Of a stretch of 64,000 bases of DNA, positions 23,520 through 34,621 are shown piece by piece. The translations under genes were made by a program, and so were the position numbers. The notes beneath the pieces were generated by a model. It saw only the letters and a list, made by a program, of their open reading frames with translations. It was not told the DNA's origin and did not search any database. The stretch comes from Platerodrilus igneus (lineage: Eukaryota > Arthropoda > Insecta > Coleoptera > Lycidae): the NCBI GenBank assembly GCA_036346225.1, contig JARFIW010001739.1, forward strand, positions 10,395,001 to 10,459,000, in the 5' to 3' direction. Position 1 is the first letter of the stretch. Each line of letters opens with the position of its first letter.

Positions 23520-24571
23520 TAGAGTCTTAAAACGATGCCTGGAATGTGAGAGACGACTTCAAGTGATTGTGCCAAGAAGCAGAGTGCCGGAAGTGTTGCA
23601 GCACTTGCACGATGGTATTTCCGGAGGGCACTTTGGCGTGAAAAGATCTCTCGAAAGAGCGAGAGGAGGATTCTATTAGGTGAACTGTAAAAAATGTGAA
23701 GGAGCGGTGCCCGAAATGTGAGTTGTATGCCTCTGGAAATGGAGAAAGGAAATAAATATATCTTAGTTGCAATGGATTATTTTATCAAATGGTCGGAGGC
23801 GTATGCTATACATAACCAAAAAATCGAGACGGTTGCAGATGTACTAGTGATGGAGATGTTTTGTTGTTTTGAAGTTCCGTTGGAATTACACTCCGATCAA
23901 GGTAGGAACTTCGTATCAGCGTTGTTTCAAAACGTTTGCAAGCATCTTGGAATCAGGAAGACTGGAACCACGTCATTTCATTCTCAATCGGATGGAATGG
24001 TTGAAAGAATGAACAGTACGTTAGGAAAGGACCTAGCCAAAGTTGCCTCTGAACTTTATTGATGCTGGGACCAATATTTACATTTGTTCCTACTAGCGTA
24101 TCGATCTTCGGTACATGCTAGCACAGGATATTCTCCTGCTTGAGTGATGTTAGGATGTGAATTGCGGATATTATGTGATCTTTAGTTTAGATTTAAACCT
24201 GAAGAAGAAGTCGCAGGTTATGATTACGTTAGTAAGCTTCGTGAAAGATCAAATAGCATTCACGAAAACGTCCGAAAGAATATCCAGGCAGCAAGCGATC
24301 GAATGAAATCACAATATGACACGAGAGCACAAGAAGGTGGTTACCAACCTAAAGATTTGGTGTGGTTGTACAATACACAAAGAAAGCGTGGAATGTAGTC
24401 AAAATTACAAAAATAATAGGAAGGCCCGTACGAAGTGTTGAAAAGAATTAATGATGTAGTGTACCGGATCAGAAGATCTCCCCGTAGTAAACCGAAAGTG
24501 GTACACTTTGACTGTTTAACATCCTATGCTGAGAACATCCAGGAAGACTCGAGTAATGAGAATGGTGTGTA
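23520..24571 (+). pseudogene. gypsy integrase, broken
   Basis: The N-terminal zinc region appears in pieces (VLQHLHDGISGGHFGVKRSL, then KCEG). The core from 23718 gives YILVAMDYFIKWSEAYAI with the first Asp, LELHSDQGRNFVSALFQ with the second, and SDGMVERMNSTLGKDLAK with the Glu 35 residues later, so DD35E is intact. A stop at 24060 precedes LLAYRSSVHASTGYSP. The C-terminal part (AASDRMKSQYDTRA, KDLVWLYNTQRKRG, then a GPYEVLKRIND-like GPY/F module and KPKVVHFDCL) ends at 24571. Confidence 0.8.
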
Positions 24572-26240
24572 ACAATTTCGATTTTCTGTTATTCAAATAC
24601 ACAAGTTTTGTTCGATACACCTAATCAATAAATGTTAAATTTCTATTGAAAACTTTTATTATAAAATTCATACATAGAACGCCCTCTACATTAGAATAGC
24701 AAAAGTACACTTCAAATGAACTTCTAGTAAATTAAAGTTGCCTCGTGGAATAAGCCATTTTTAATATCAGATGTAGTCCGTAGACACGTATTTTTTGGGG
24801 CTTGCAAGTTTTTATTCAAACATGCCGCCCGAGCAATTATTTAAGTGGAGTCAACATGTTCCATAAGTTAGTTTTGGTAATAGCATCGACCTAAAATGGT
24901 TGTGGATATATTTTTACGGTAAGAAAGTATTGCACAAGTTTACCCCAAATTTTTATTCTTTCGTTTCATTTCAGCGCAAGTTCTTGAAGTTCTTGGAGTT
25001 CTTCAAGTTTTTATTCATTTTTTTAGTTTAGCGTTTTAAGGATTAAACTACCTATCATTAAATATGGAGATAATTATAATTCCGAATTTTAAAATATTAA
25101 AGTCAAGTTACAAGTAAAGAAGTTGTGGAAATTTAAGTATTGTAAAGAATCCAATCGTTAATCGTAAAACATGCACTAAAGTGAGAAGCAGTTTCAATTG
25201 TTACTAGGTAGGAATGTAGAAACCCGCACATGTTATTGATTAATATGAAGGTTAAATCCGGACCTCCTGTGTCAGTTACGCTCAATTATAAGAGTAAGGA
25301 CGCAGATATAGCAGATGGTTAGCGGTGAGTCATCTTCCATTTTTATTCTTATATTTTTTTCAAGATACTTTGAACTAAAATGCTCAGATAAATTTTCGAA
25401 GAAGTTATACCTAAGTTTGTTTAAAATTTTGTTAAAGTTCATAGTTCAATTAATTTGTTTTATTTAAAAATTTAATTTAAAAATTTAGTATTTGAATAAG
25501 GCATAATTGACCTTAACATTTTTAAGATCTTTGTATAATATTATGTTTAAAGTTACAAAGTTGTATTAAAGGGTTTGCTTTATCGAACATGTGATATGAT
25601 AAGAATTGTTTGCCGAATTATAATGTATAACACATGGTGATAATACACCTGATGTATAATTCAATGTCGACAATAAGTGCTTTTCATTGACTTTGATTTT
25701 ATTATAAATTGTTATTAAGAATGTGTAACCATAACCTGAGAAATTACTTTTGAATATGTAAATTTTTTTGTGAACTGGAAAGGCTCCTATTCAAGTAACA
25801 TGAAGTCATTGTAACGTAAAGTAAAAGTAACATATTTCTTACAGAAAACTAAAATAATTTATGCATTTAATAAAACAATATTCCAAGAATGCTTAGATAT
25901 TAATATTAAATAGTGAAAACGGAACTGTTTTGAAAGTCTCCGTATAAATAAGTTGTATAAACAATGTATATTTTTTTGAAAACAAAATTAATAGAAAAAA
26001 TTTTAAGTTGTCTCAAAATTTTCTTTCTTTGAAGTCAACAGTGCTTGTCCTACAAAAGCAAACTGTTTATAATTTAGACGCTTTAGTATTGAAGGAAGGT
26101 ATTATTGGTGTTAAAGTTAAAAGTTTTTCTTGAAGGTATAATTCTGATTAGTGATTTACATATAATTATTTTTGTGATAAAGTGACTAGGCTCTCATGAA
26201 GCCCTAATTGGAAAATGTTTAGGTGTGATTAAATTTTCAG
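24572..26240. other. No recognisable gene
   Basis: Very AT-rich. No open frame of note and no LTR repeat of the upstream gypsy region could be found. A candidate splice acceptor (TTAAATTTTCAG) ends this block. Confidence 0.5.
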
Positions 26241-26284
26241 ATGGCACGAGATCGTCGTTCCCATTCCTGGTTGCAGAAACCACA
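26241..26284 (+). other. Possible short exon with start codon
   Basis: ATG at 26241 opens MARDRRSHSWLQKP directly after a polypyrimidine-poor acceptor TTTTCAG and stops at GTAAGTATT, a near-consensus donor. It lies 180 bp before the open stretch of the macro-domain pseudogene. If real it would be its first coding exon; on sequence alone this is tentative. Confidence 0.3.
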
Positions 26285-26464
26285 GTAAGTATTGTTGTAT
26301 ATGTTGCTTGTAAATTTTTTTTTCTTTTTCGAAGATTTCCGTATCTGATCTTCGAATAATTTCTTATAAAACACTCATTAAGATACGGTGGCGTCCAATA
26401 AAATTCCTTCTGTTTTTTCGTATACCTTCCTACGACCCTAGCTCATAGCTCTGCCCTAAGATGA

Positions 26465-27329
26465 AGAAACTTAGCTGGCTGGAAGAACTCTTTAGAGGGA
26501 TCCTTTTTTCTCAAAGCCATTCAATATCCTTTTACCCTGGGCTTGACCATCAAACAGGAAGTCCTCGTAATCTATCGAGGCTCTGTCGCCTGTATGGTAG
26601 AGCAGACATATTTAATAGAAGGCTCGAATGTTACAGGTGTTCGAAGAGTTATTAATCATGAGCCAAATGTAGATTTTGAGAGTTTTATGGCGGTGTATCG
26701 TGGTTCCACTAAGGCGAGATTTGGCGTTGTTGAAAAACAGCAAGATCTGTTTACAGCACCAGATGATTATTCCTTTGCACATTGCGTAGCTCAAGACCTG
26801 CAAATGTCAAGAGGAATAGCTGTTGTTTTCAAGAAAAAGTTTAGATGTGTGAATAAATTAGTACATCAGCAGCCAACTGTAGGAAAAGCTTTGATTCTTC
26901 AGGATAAAAATCGTTATGTTTACTTTCTGGTCACCAAAAATTCTTCATGGCAAAGACCTAGTTATGGACATCTATGAGAGGCTTTGCTGAATCTTTAAGA
27001 CTCAAATGATGGAAAATGGAGGAACAAGGCTAGCGGTGCCCAAGCTAGTCTGTGGATTGGATCGCTTAGATTGGAGAATAGTTCGAAATATGCTAGAAGT
27101 AATTTTCCAGGAAACCAACATCCATGTCTTTGTTTGTTGTTATCAACCGGTTGCCTACCAAGACCAAGAAAAGAGTGTTGACTGTTATTTTCAACGACGT
27201 GGTGGATGCACCAAAGGAGATAGCTGCCGATACCGTCATCAGTCATCGAATTGGTGTCACAGTGTTTTAATTTCAGGGAATTGTGTAGGGGTTAGCTCAG
27301 AAAAAGAAACAACGAAAGTACTCGTCTAA
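26465..27329 (+). pseudogene. OARD1/TARG1-like macro domain plus CCCH zinc finger, broken
   Basis: The frame from 26465 to 26977 contains DLFTAPDDYSFAHCVAQDLQ, MSRGIAVVFKKKF, a NKLVHQQPTVGKALILQ stretch and RYVYFLVTKNS. After a stop and a frameshift, 27006 onward gives MENGGTRLAVPKLVCGLDRL. These are the hallmarks of the OARD1/TARG1 class of macro domains, which bind ADP-ribose and remove it from glutamate-linked protein adducts. The SLAHC-like, GIAVxFKKKF and GCGLDRL motifs are recognisable; GCGLDRL reads VCGLDRL here, with a loop Gly changed to Val. Downstream in the same frame, DCYFQRRGGCTKGDSCRYRH is a C-X7-C-X5-C-X3-H zinc finger. An AATAAA at 27460 may be its polyadenylation signal. The upstream 70 residues match nothing I know. 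Confidence 0.75.
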
Positions 27330-27330
27330 C

Positions 27331-28799
27331 CGGTTTCAAGACTGAATACGGCAATTGTGTGTGGATGTATGTTTGCGTGTGCGCACATACGCGCGCGCTT
27401 CTGTATATTTTGTGTCTCTGAATATTGTTTCTAAATGCATACGTTATTCAAAAGCAAGGAATAAAAAATATCTTCCTTATTTATTAATTTTTTTTAATTT
27501 CGTTTGATTTCTATTTATTTATTTATTTCCCATAGTGGGCTTTGACGTTGCTGGTTTGTATTTTGGTAACAAGCGCAGCACATGGGAGCATAAAGGCTCA
27601 CTGCCAAAAAGGCAACTGTTCAGGTGTACCTAATGCATGGTGAACATTATGATGGATTTGTTTAATACCATATTTCTTTTTAGTTTAGAAATTATAGTAT
27701 AACAAAACAGAAAATATTTTGAACTGCGATACAAATTTTTCGTATACTGATATGTAAAAATATCGTGAGTTGTTTGTGCATTAAGTGGATAGAACAATAT
27801 TGGTCTTTAATAATTTTTTAAGTAATGCTAAGTCGATTATAATAACGCTTAATGCTAAAGCGCTTTACGTACTTGATTTTTTTGAGTGTTGAACTGCAAT
27901 GCGTTTGCCGTCGGATAACGATTGTGGTAAATTTAATTTATTATTTACCAGGAATGTATTAGAGATGAATGTCTGTTTATTATTCAAAGTGAGAAACGTG
28001 ACACAATACGATTGTATTTAATATAGATGCAAACCGAAGTTTTTCTTTTCAGTAGGTTTTATAAGAAAATCCAATTACTTGACACAAACGCTATAGGAGC
28101 TTTGAAGGCTTTTGTTCTATATATTGACAAACGTTATTAACAACTCTTTCTCTAAGGTTCGGTTGTCCTATTATAACATTTTTATATGTCACAGATATAG
28201 TTTCACGAAATATACCAATACAATTTGTAATACGAGTACACGCATTAAAATCCCGCGGTATCACTTGAGAGTTTGAAAAATAGTTTCAAAGCTATCCCAA
28301 CATAGAGCTTGTTTATTTTCAAATTCCATTAGATAGCAAATCAGTTCGAGCATTTAAATTTTGTTTTTTTTAGTGCTAGCCGTGAATATAATAGAAACGG
28401 AACTTTTTAAAAAGGGCGCTACAAAGTTTTAACTATCATAAAATTATTTGATATCTAAGATCTTTGACGAACATAATCATTGTAGGTATCGCGGTACCGT
28501 TTTCTACATTGTCCGGTAGTTTAGTGTTATAGGAGATTTAGTGAAACCTAAAAGGTTGGACTCTGGAAATTGGCGCCAATTAGAATGCACAAGTGTTTCC
28601 TTTTTTTGTTATGAAGAATAGCGTGGCAATGATAGTGTCCCAGCGTAACAGAAATATACTGTGCCTTTGCCACCAATTTTACCAAAATGACATCCTTATT
28701 TTTATCGTTTGACAAATCTCATCTCGCTTAGTTCAAAATTTTCAGTGAAGTTCGACTTTAAGTATAAAGCTCTCTTATAAACAAAGGCTCGAGAAAAAA
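27331..28799. other. No recognisable gene
   Basis: AT-rich sequence apart from a short GT/CG-alternating stretch near 27355-27400. No coding region or known repeat. Confidence 0.5.
27460..27465 (+). promoter_or_regulatory. Possible polyadenylation signal
   Basis: AATAAA in GGAATAAAAAATA, about 130 bp past the stop of the macro/CCCH pseudogene. Such hexamers are frequent in AT-rich DNA, so only position supports it. Confidence 0.35.
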
Positions 28800-29830
28800 T
28801 CTTTAAAAAAGGTTAAAACTCGATTAGTTGAATACTAAAATTAAAAGTTGTGATTTTATTAAAATGAAAATTTTGGATAAATTCGTGATACGAGAAAAGT
28901 TTCGCGGCTCTCGCTCTACTCATCGATGTTACTTACCTTTTAAGAAAAACATTTTAAATGCTTGTACTCTAATTAAAACGCAAATCGAAGCTGATACTTT
29001 ACGTACCTAGTGGTTTCAGATTTAAGTTTTATGGATTAATTTTAGAAGAGACAGCTTGGAGAATTCTTGTCATTTATATCATTTAATGAAGCACAGAATA
29101 ACTTTAATTTGATGTAAATTTAAACTAATAGAACTTTGTATAAAGAGTCTTTATGCTCGAGCTTTATACCTTCAAATTTAAAGCTGAACAATAAATTTTC
29201 AGTAGCAGCTTGGAACAACCCGCTAATATCCCTTTGTTTAGAAATTTCACAAAAACTTTAATTACCAACCATTATCAAACTTTTAACTTCTGATAATACA
29301 AATTAATGTAGGAGGCATCTGCTAGCTACTTAATAAAAAATTTTTACCTTTAATAAAGAGAAGTAAAATCACCGAGGTTATAGTAAACTGTCCAAATATT
29401 TCCATGCTTGTTTATCCTTATCACAAGTTTACATTTGAAAAAAAACTGTCACTCAAACAATTATAATCAGAAAACCGAATAACGCGATCAACACCAATTT
29501 TTCTAAAACACTTTCAATAGAAAATCTCGATCTAACGTCACGTCGTTACCGAATAAATCTCGAAATGCGAATAGAATGAATGTCTTGAGTGCTGAGGGTA
29601 CTCGTGCGTTTCGTGTAGGAGTTGGAGGATATCAACAGTTGCGAAGTTGGCGCATGCCAACAAATAAACAAGGAATAATTTAAATAGGGTGGAATACGTG
29701 TACTAAAAGATTCCCCTTTGAAATTGATTGATATGGACATGTAATGTAACATGCGAATGTAACAACCACCTAGGCAGTAATTGAATTAAAACGTAGGGGT
29801 TAATAAAACCTTTCTACGAGACGATTTATG
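28800..29830 (+). repeat. Unclassified dispersed repeat, copy 1
   Basis: This block aligns in order with 55950-56750 over about 0.8 kb. Shared anchors include ATGTTA-TACCTT, AATAAATT-TC-GTA, TTACCTTT-AT, TTATCC-TATCA-AAGTTT, GAAAACACTTT, GATATCAACAGTTG, CGCATGCCAACAAA, ATACGTGTACT and AATGTAACAA-CACCT. This copy has about 170 bp extra near 29000-29170. Identity is low overall, with islands near 80 percent. No coding potential, terminal repeats or tail were found, so the class is unknown. Confidence 0.65.
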
Positions 29831-30673
29831 TGTTTCAAATAAGGGTAGGTGACTTTGCGTTTAGTAGCGTTCGAGAGTGATTATTTAGGCGCTGATCTTT
29901 TTATAACGCAATACTGTCTTTAAATGAATATAGCACTTTGTTGCAAGATGGTTGGTTTCTTGTAATTTCTTGCACGTTGTCAAGATATGAGTAATGTTGT
30001 ATAAAAATTGTTGTAATATAAAAAAAGAGTAAAACAAAGAATACCTAATAAAAATAAATAAATATTATTGATTATTTTCAGGATTGTGCAATCAGTAAAA
30101 CTGCTGCTAAAGATTTCATTAATTTTTATCGGAATCATACAAAGACCTGCATTACTCTATTTAACGGTATCCTAATATCACCATGTTATAACCCTACCCT
30201 ATAATTCGCATTGTTAGTTATTATGCGTGTAATATAAATTCATTTTATCTATAAAAGTGTCCTAGGTACCCATTTTTGTGTAGTCATTCCAGAATGTAAA
30301 CTAAATATGCTTAATGATAAATCGTAATAATAATTCTGAACGTATACTAGAGGATTAATCATTCACCCAATATTATTGCTACATCATCATCCTCTATTAA
30401 TTATGTCAATTAGATAAACATTACTGGACTGTTTTTAAGCTTATCATTGTACGAACCTAATTACTACTAATAATGGGATTTCTTATATACACCGTTGGCA
30501 GAGACCAGTAGGCAGAAGTATTTAAACCAAGACCTGATTAACTAAGACTTAGACTATTTCATAAACGTTGTATCACCATTATTTATGAATTAGTTAATCA
30601 TAAATATATAAATATTCGACTTGCAGATTACTCATATTTCAGCAACTCGAGATACAGGGAAAATATAACAAAC
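29831..30673. other. No recognisable gene
   Basis: AT-rich sequence up to the BEL/Pao target-site duplication at 30674. Nothing supported. Confidence 0.5.
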
Positions 30674-30678
30674 ACATG
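30674..30678. repeat. Target-site duplication, left (ACATG)
   Basis: ACATG immediately left of the LTR end TGTTAATG; identical to 41147-41151. Confidence 0.85.
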
Positions 30679-31038
30679 TGTTAATGTGGCGGTTAACTTC
30701 GATAACCACGGTGAAATTAGTGGACATGTATATTTAACAATAAGAATAGCGGAAACCTTCAAGTACTTACTTAAGTTACTAGATTTAGCGGTGTTCGAAC
30801 AATTAGTAGTAAACAATGTCAACTTTTGACATGAGTTCGTATCTGTATAACAAAAACCATACCGACGCACAACATACTTTAAACTAAGTTTTCGTGGTGC
30901 ATTAATAACACAGAGTAGCTTGAAGGCTAAATCGCAACAAATCAAATGACATTGAATGCCCACAAGGCGGATGCGAGTTTACCTGCAAGCTTCCTCATGT
31001 TAACTAACAGTAAATTACCTATAAATACAATCTGGTCA
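30679..31038 (-). repeat. BEL/Pao 3' LTR (minus element)
   Basis: About 360 bp, TG...CA on the minus strand (TGACCAGATTG to TTAACA). It aligns along its length with 40784-41146, sharing GCGGATGCGAGTTTACCTGC, CTAAGTTTTCGTGG and AGTACTTAC segments on the plus strand. Many substitutions separate the two LTRs, so the insertion is old. Confidence 0.9.
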
Positions 31039-31060
31039 AACCGCCCACCAAAATGCAAGG
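31039..31060 (-). other. Polypurine tract region
   Basis: On the minus strand GCATTTTGGTGGGCGGT lies directly before the 3' LTR. The plus-strand BEL/Pao provirus has the same GCATTTTGGTGGGCGGT before its 3' LTR (63565-63580). This is where plus-strand DNA synthesis would be primed. Confidence 0.75.
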
Positions 31061-31239
31061 CATTTTTGAAAAAAAATAATTACCAAGGGTGTCAAGGAAA
31101 TATAGAAAAGGCGAACAAAAGAAAAAATTTAATTATTGCAAAGAAAAACAAAGAAACAATTAATAAGAAAAGAATACAAAATTACAAACAAGGTAAAGGA
31201 CAGTGCTTAACGACAGGGCGCTTCAGCTCGCCTTGAGCG

Positions 31240-33025
31240 GTTTTGATGGTGACAACGCGAACGACACCATCAGTTCCCGGATGTACCACCACGACACATT
31301 TAAGGGAACAACGAAGAAATGGAACGTTCTCGGTTTTAATTAGCACAAAGAACACTTGGACCGTTGCTGGAGCGTATTCAAATACTCCTTAGACCAACGG
31401 GACCAAAAATCTTGATGAATTCGTTGGAGCAATTGCCAACGAGTAACGCGGTTCAGCGGAAGGTCGGAAAGGGCAGGTTCTGGAATAGCGGTTAAAGGTG
31501 GCATAGTCAGAAAGTGACCTGGTGTAAGACAAGTCATGTCATTGGGATCACTGCTCATGGGTGTGAGAGAACGCGAGTTTAAGATGAACTCAGTTTCAAC
31601 AAGGACAGTGGCCAGTTTTCGTAGGTCAATACTTGTTCACCTATGGTACGAAAAAGCAAGGTTTTAACGCATTTTGCACCCGCCTCCCACAAACCACTAA
31701 AATGAGGCGCAGCGGGCGGTATAAAATGCCAAGAAATATGATCTTTAGAAATAGCGGACTTTGCGAAGGATATTAACTGTTACTGGGCACCACCAAAATT
31801 TGTGCCACAGTCACTATAGAGATGATCACAACGGCCACGCCTAGCAATAAATCGGCGTAAAGCAGCGAGAAAAACATCGGTTGACAGTTCAGAAACTAAT
31901 TCAAGAGGCAGCGTCTTGGTAGCCCAGCAAATCAAAAGACATAAATACGCTTTTAACACTTTGGCACCCCTTACTCGAGAAATGGTAATAAAAAAGCAAC
32001 CAGCAAATTCGACGCCCGAACGCAAAAAGGGCTTGACTTGAGTAACTCGATATGCAGGAAGGTTGCTCAGTCAACAAGTCACACACCGACTCAGAACACA
32101 ACGAATTGACTGCTCGCTAGAAACAATCCAAAATTGTTGACGGACGAAAACATCAACCATTTGAACACACGCGTGGAAGTATTTCAAATGGACAAAACTT
32201 TATTTTATTCTATTTATTTATTTATTCTAACATCACAATTAATTACAGCAAACCCGTTACTCCTAAGAAATCTAACAGAATTATTTGCTACCCTAAGTTA
32301 TATTGGTTAATTTTATATTATTTGCGTTTGGAAATACTTGTGTGTGTGTGTGTGTGTGTGCGCGCATGTGGTGCGTGAGTGTGTGTATGTTTCTGTCTGT
32401 GATAATGTCCATGGACTGCGTTCCTTCCCAGCTTCCGACGGTCGGCATCCGGAAATCAGAAACCGAGAAATACGCATTTCTGTACGTGTCCTGGCCGTCG
32501 GCAGCCGGAAACCAGGGAAACACGTACAGTTCCTGGTGTGTATGTGTATGTGTATGTGTGCGTGTGTGTGTTTGTGTCTGTGCGCGCGTGAGGGTGCGTG
32601 TGTGTGTTTCTGTCTGTGGTGTTGTCTTTAGGACTGCTTTCCTTCCCAACTTCCAACCGTCGACTGCCGGAAATCAGAAACCGAGAAGTTCGCATTCCTG
32701 TACGTGTCCTGGCCGTCGGCAGCCGGAAACCAAGAAGACCAAGTACAGTCCCTGGTGAGTATGTGTATGTGTGCGCGTGTGTGTATATGTCTGTGTCGTA
32801 TGCGTGTGCGTGCAAGTACGTGTTCTTGCGTGTTTGTGTGTGTTTTGGTAATATACAAGTTCGTAAAGCGACTTTTCTAGGTAAACGGACGGGAAATTTC
32901 TTTTCAGAGGATAAAGGTACGTGAGACAGCCGACCACCAGCCCGTACGATTCCTTCTCTAATAAAGGGGACAATTTGTAAAAATTCTTTTTTAGAACTGA
33001 TCCAGACTGGAGAACGCGAGTTCAA
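31240..33025 (-). pseudogene. BEL/Pao integrase, second pol copy
   Basis: The N-terminal part (33025-32870) reads KEFLQIVPFIREGIVRAGGR and SHVPLSSEKKFPV. A repetitive block at about 32177-32865 interrupts it. The core (32101-31780) reads FLRSGVEFAGCFF, where the first catalytic Asp of GVDFAGPF is Glu (codon 32008-32010), LELVSELSTDVFLAALRRF, and YSDCGTNFGGA with the second Asp. The third catalytic Glu region, GAKCVKTLLFRTIGEQVLTY, follows near 31690-31620. The C-terminal part (31558-31340) reads LTPGHFLTMPPLTAIPEP and NRVTRWQLLQRIHQDFW, then GTDGVVRVVTIKTAQGELK near 31240. Confidence 0.85.
32177..32865. repeat. TG-rich minisatellite insertion in integrase
   Basis: Compared with the other pol copy (about 35050), about 0.69 kb is inserted between GTGGAAGTA and AAGCGACTTTT. 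It begins with a TTTATTTATTTATT stretch (an AATAAATAA-type tail on the minus strand) and holds two 217-bp units starting TTCTGTCTGTG at 32391 and 32608, each with a GC-rich core (GTGTCCTGGCCGTCGGCAGC) flanked by GT-rich tracts. The tail suggests a minus-strand LINE- or SINE-derived insertion that then expanded. Confidence 0.75.
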
Positions 33026-33299
33026 TTAAAAAATAAGTTTTTCGAGTGTACTTAATCAAAGGAATCAAAGCATTATGTAGCTCGAAAGAGGAAAAGGGTC
33101 TGGTGTATTTTAACAACGGATGTTGTAGGTTATGGACAAAGCGGAGAATCCAAGCGACATTGCGAATAATGAATTAAAAAGAAGAATTATTTTCCAAAAC
33201 TATTTCAATCCAAGAAAAGAACACGACGGCGATCAGAACAATACAACGTTTTTCGACAAGAACTTCAGAAGAATTAAAATGTGGTATATGTAGACTGTA

Positions 33300-34139
33300 T
33301 TTTTCTAACAAACTGTACAAGGCAGGGGATGCCGCCCACCATAAAAAATACTAACACAAGTCGCTTGGTAGTAATCCACGTGACCCGACATCGGCAGGAT
33401 TTTCATTGGAGAGAAGATAATGCCACGAAGCGCTAGAAGTGTTTTCTTGAATATAGGAGACTCGATTTGCGACAAAGGTCTTCCAGCGCTATGGTGGGGA
33501 GCGAATCCAGAAAGAACCACTATGGAATCAGACCAACAAAAATTTTTATCAAACATAAGATGGGAATCAAAGGTTTCGAAGATAAAGATTAATAATTTTG
33601 ATGCCAAGGTGGTAGTTAAAAGTTCGAGTCTGTGCAAAGAAAGGGTACCAAGAGGAACGACTTTAGATTTTGCACAAACTAAGCAAACCTCAATAGAAGA
33701 ATAGGAGACAAATAGAAAACAAGCTACAGCACAATAGCCACGTTCGGAAGCGTCAGCAAATCAATAAATTTCGCATGTAGAAAAATGTGGCGGAATTAAC
33801 AAGCGCGGCAAATCAAAGTCGGAAAGAGATGGCAATTCATGAATGTATCTCTCCCATGAACGCAGTATATTGGGAGGAGAGGTATCATCCCATTCTAATT
33901 TGGAGGACCACAAAGGCTGAATAAAATTTTTACTAGGAAAGTTAGGGGAGGATAAAATTCCCATAGGGTCGAAAATACGGGATAAGGTAGAAAGTATGTT
34001 GCGTATGGTACATGCTATCGATTGTGGTTGAACTAGAAAACAAAAAGTATCTGGAGTGGTGTTCCATTGAACACCTACAACTTTCACAGGTTGAGTGTCA
34101 GGATCCTCAAACGAGCGAGAATGTGCGAATGTGCCATTC
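33300..34139 (-). pseudogene. BEL/Pao RT thumb and RNase H, second pol copy
   Basis: The segment opens at the duplication junction with TFAHSRSFEDPDTQPVKVVG, then TPDTFCFLVQPQSI, LSRIFDPMGILSSPNF, QPLWSSKLEWDD and WERYIHELPSLSDF. The RNase H part reads HRLELLTTTLASKLL, TFDSHLMFDKNFCWSDSIVV (with the WSDS catalytic Asp) and the PMSGHVDY region. It is joined directly to the tail of the first integrase copy upstream (…GEQVLTYK at about 34145). Frameshifts separate the two domains near 33720. Confidence 0.85.
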
Positions 34140-34608
34140 TTGTAGGTCAATACTTGTTCACCTATGGTACGAGGAAGCAAGGTTTTAACGGACTTCACAC
34201 CCGCCTCCCAGAAACCACCAATGAGGCGCAGCGGACGTATAAAATGTGTATAAAATCCCAAGGAATATGTTCTTTAGAGATAGCGGACTTTGCGAGGAAA
34301 ATCAACTGTCAGTGGACACTACCAAAATTCGTACCGCAGTCACTGCAAAATGATCACAACGGCCACGCCTGGCAATAAATCGGCGTAAAGCTGCGAAAAA
34401 GGCGCCGGTTGACATCAGAAACTAATTCAAGATGCAGCGTCTTGATAGCCATGCAAATAAAGAGACATAAATACGCTTTTAACACTTTGGCACCTTACTC
34501 TAGACATGGTAATAAAAAAGGGACCAGCAAAGTCGACGCCCGAACGCAAAAAGGGATTGACTTGAGTGACTCGACATGCAAGAAGGTTGCCCATAGGAGG
34601 CTGCCATG

Positions 34609-34620
34609 CGGTAGGAGCAG
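34609..34620. repeat. SINE target-site duplication, left
   Basis: CGGTAGGAGCAG here and at 34930-34941 flanks the SINE exactly, a 12-bp target duplication. Confidence 0.95.
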
Positions 34621-34621
34621 T

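Larger units (their letters stand above)
19893..24571 (+). mobile_element. Ty3/gypsy LTR retrotransposon, degraded
   Basis: Gag, protease, RT, RNase H and integrase occur in the Ty3/gypsy order on the plus strand over 4.7 kb. Each domain is readable but frames shift many times. I could not find LTRs on either side: no stretch just upstream of gag is repeated after the integrase. The element may have diverged or lost LTRs. Confidence 0.85.

Noticed and set aside
32303..33025. Several overlapping Cys/Val- and Thr/His-rich open frames on both strands
   Set aside because: They are translations of GT/CA-rich minisatellite sequence inserted in a BEL/Pao integrase; frames are open on both strands because the repeat lacks stops.
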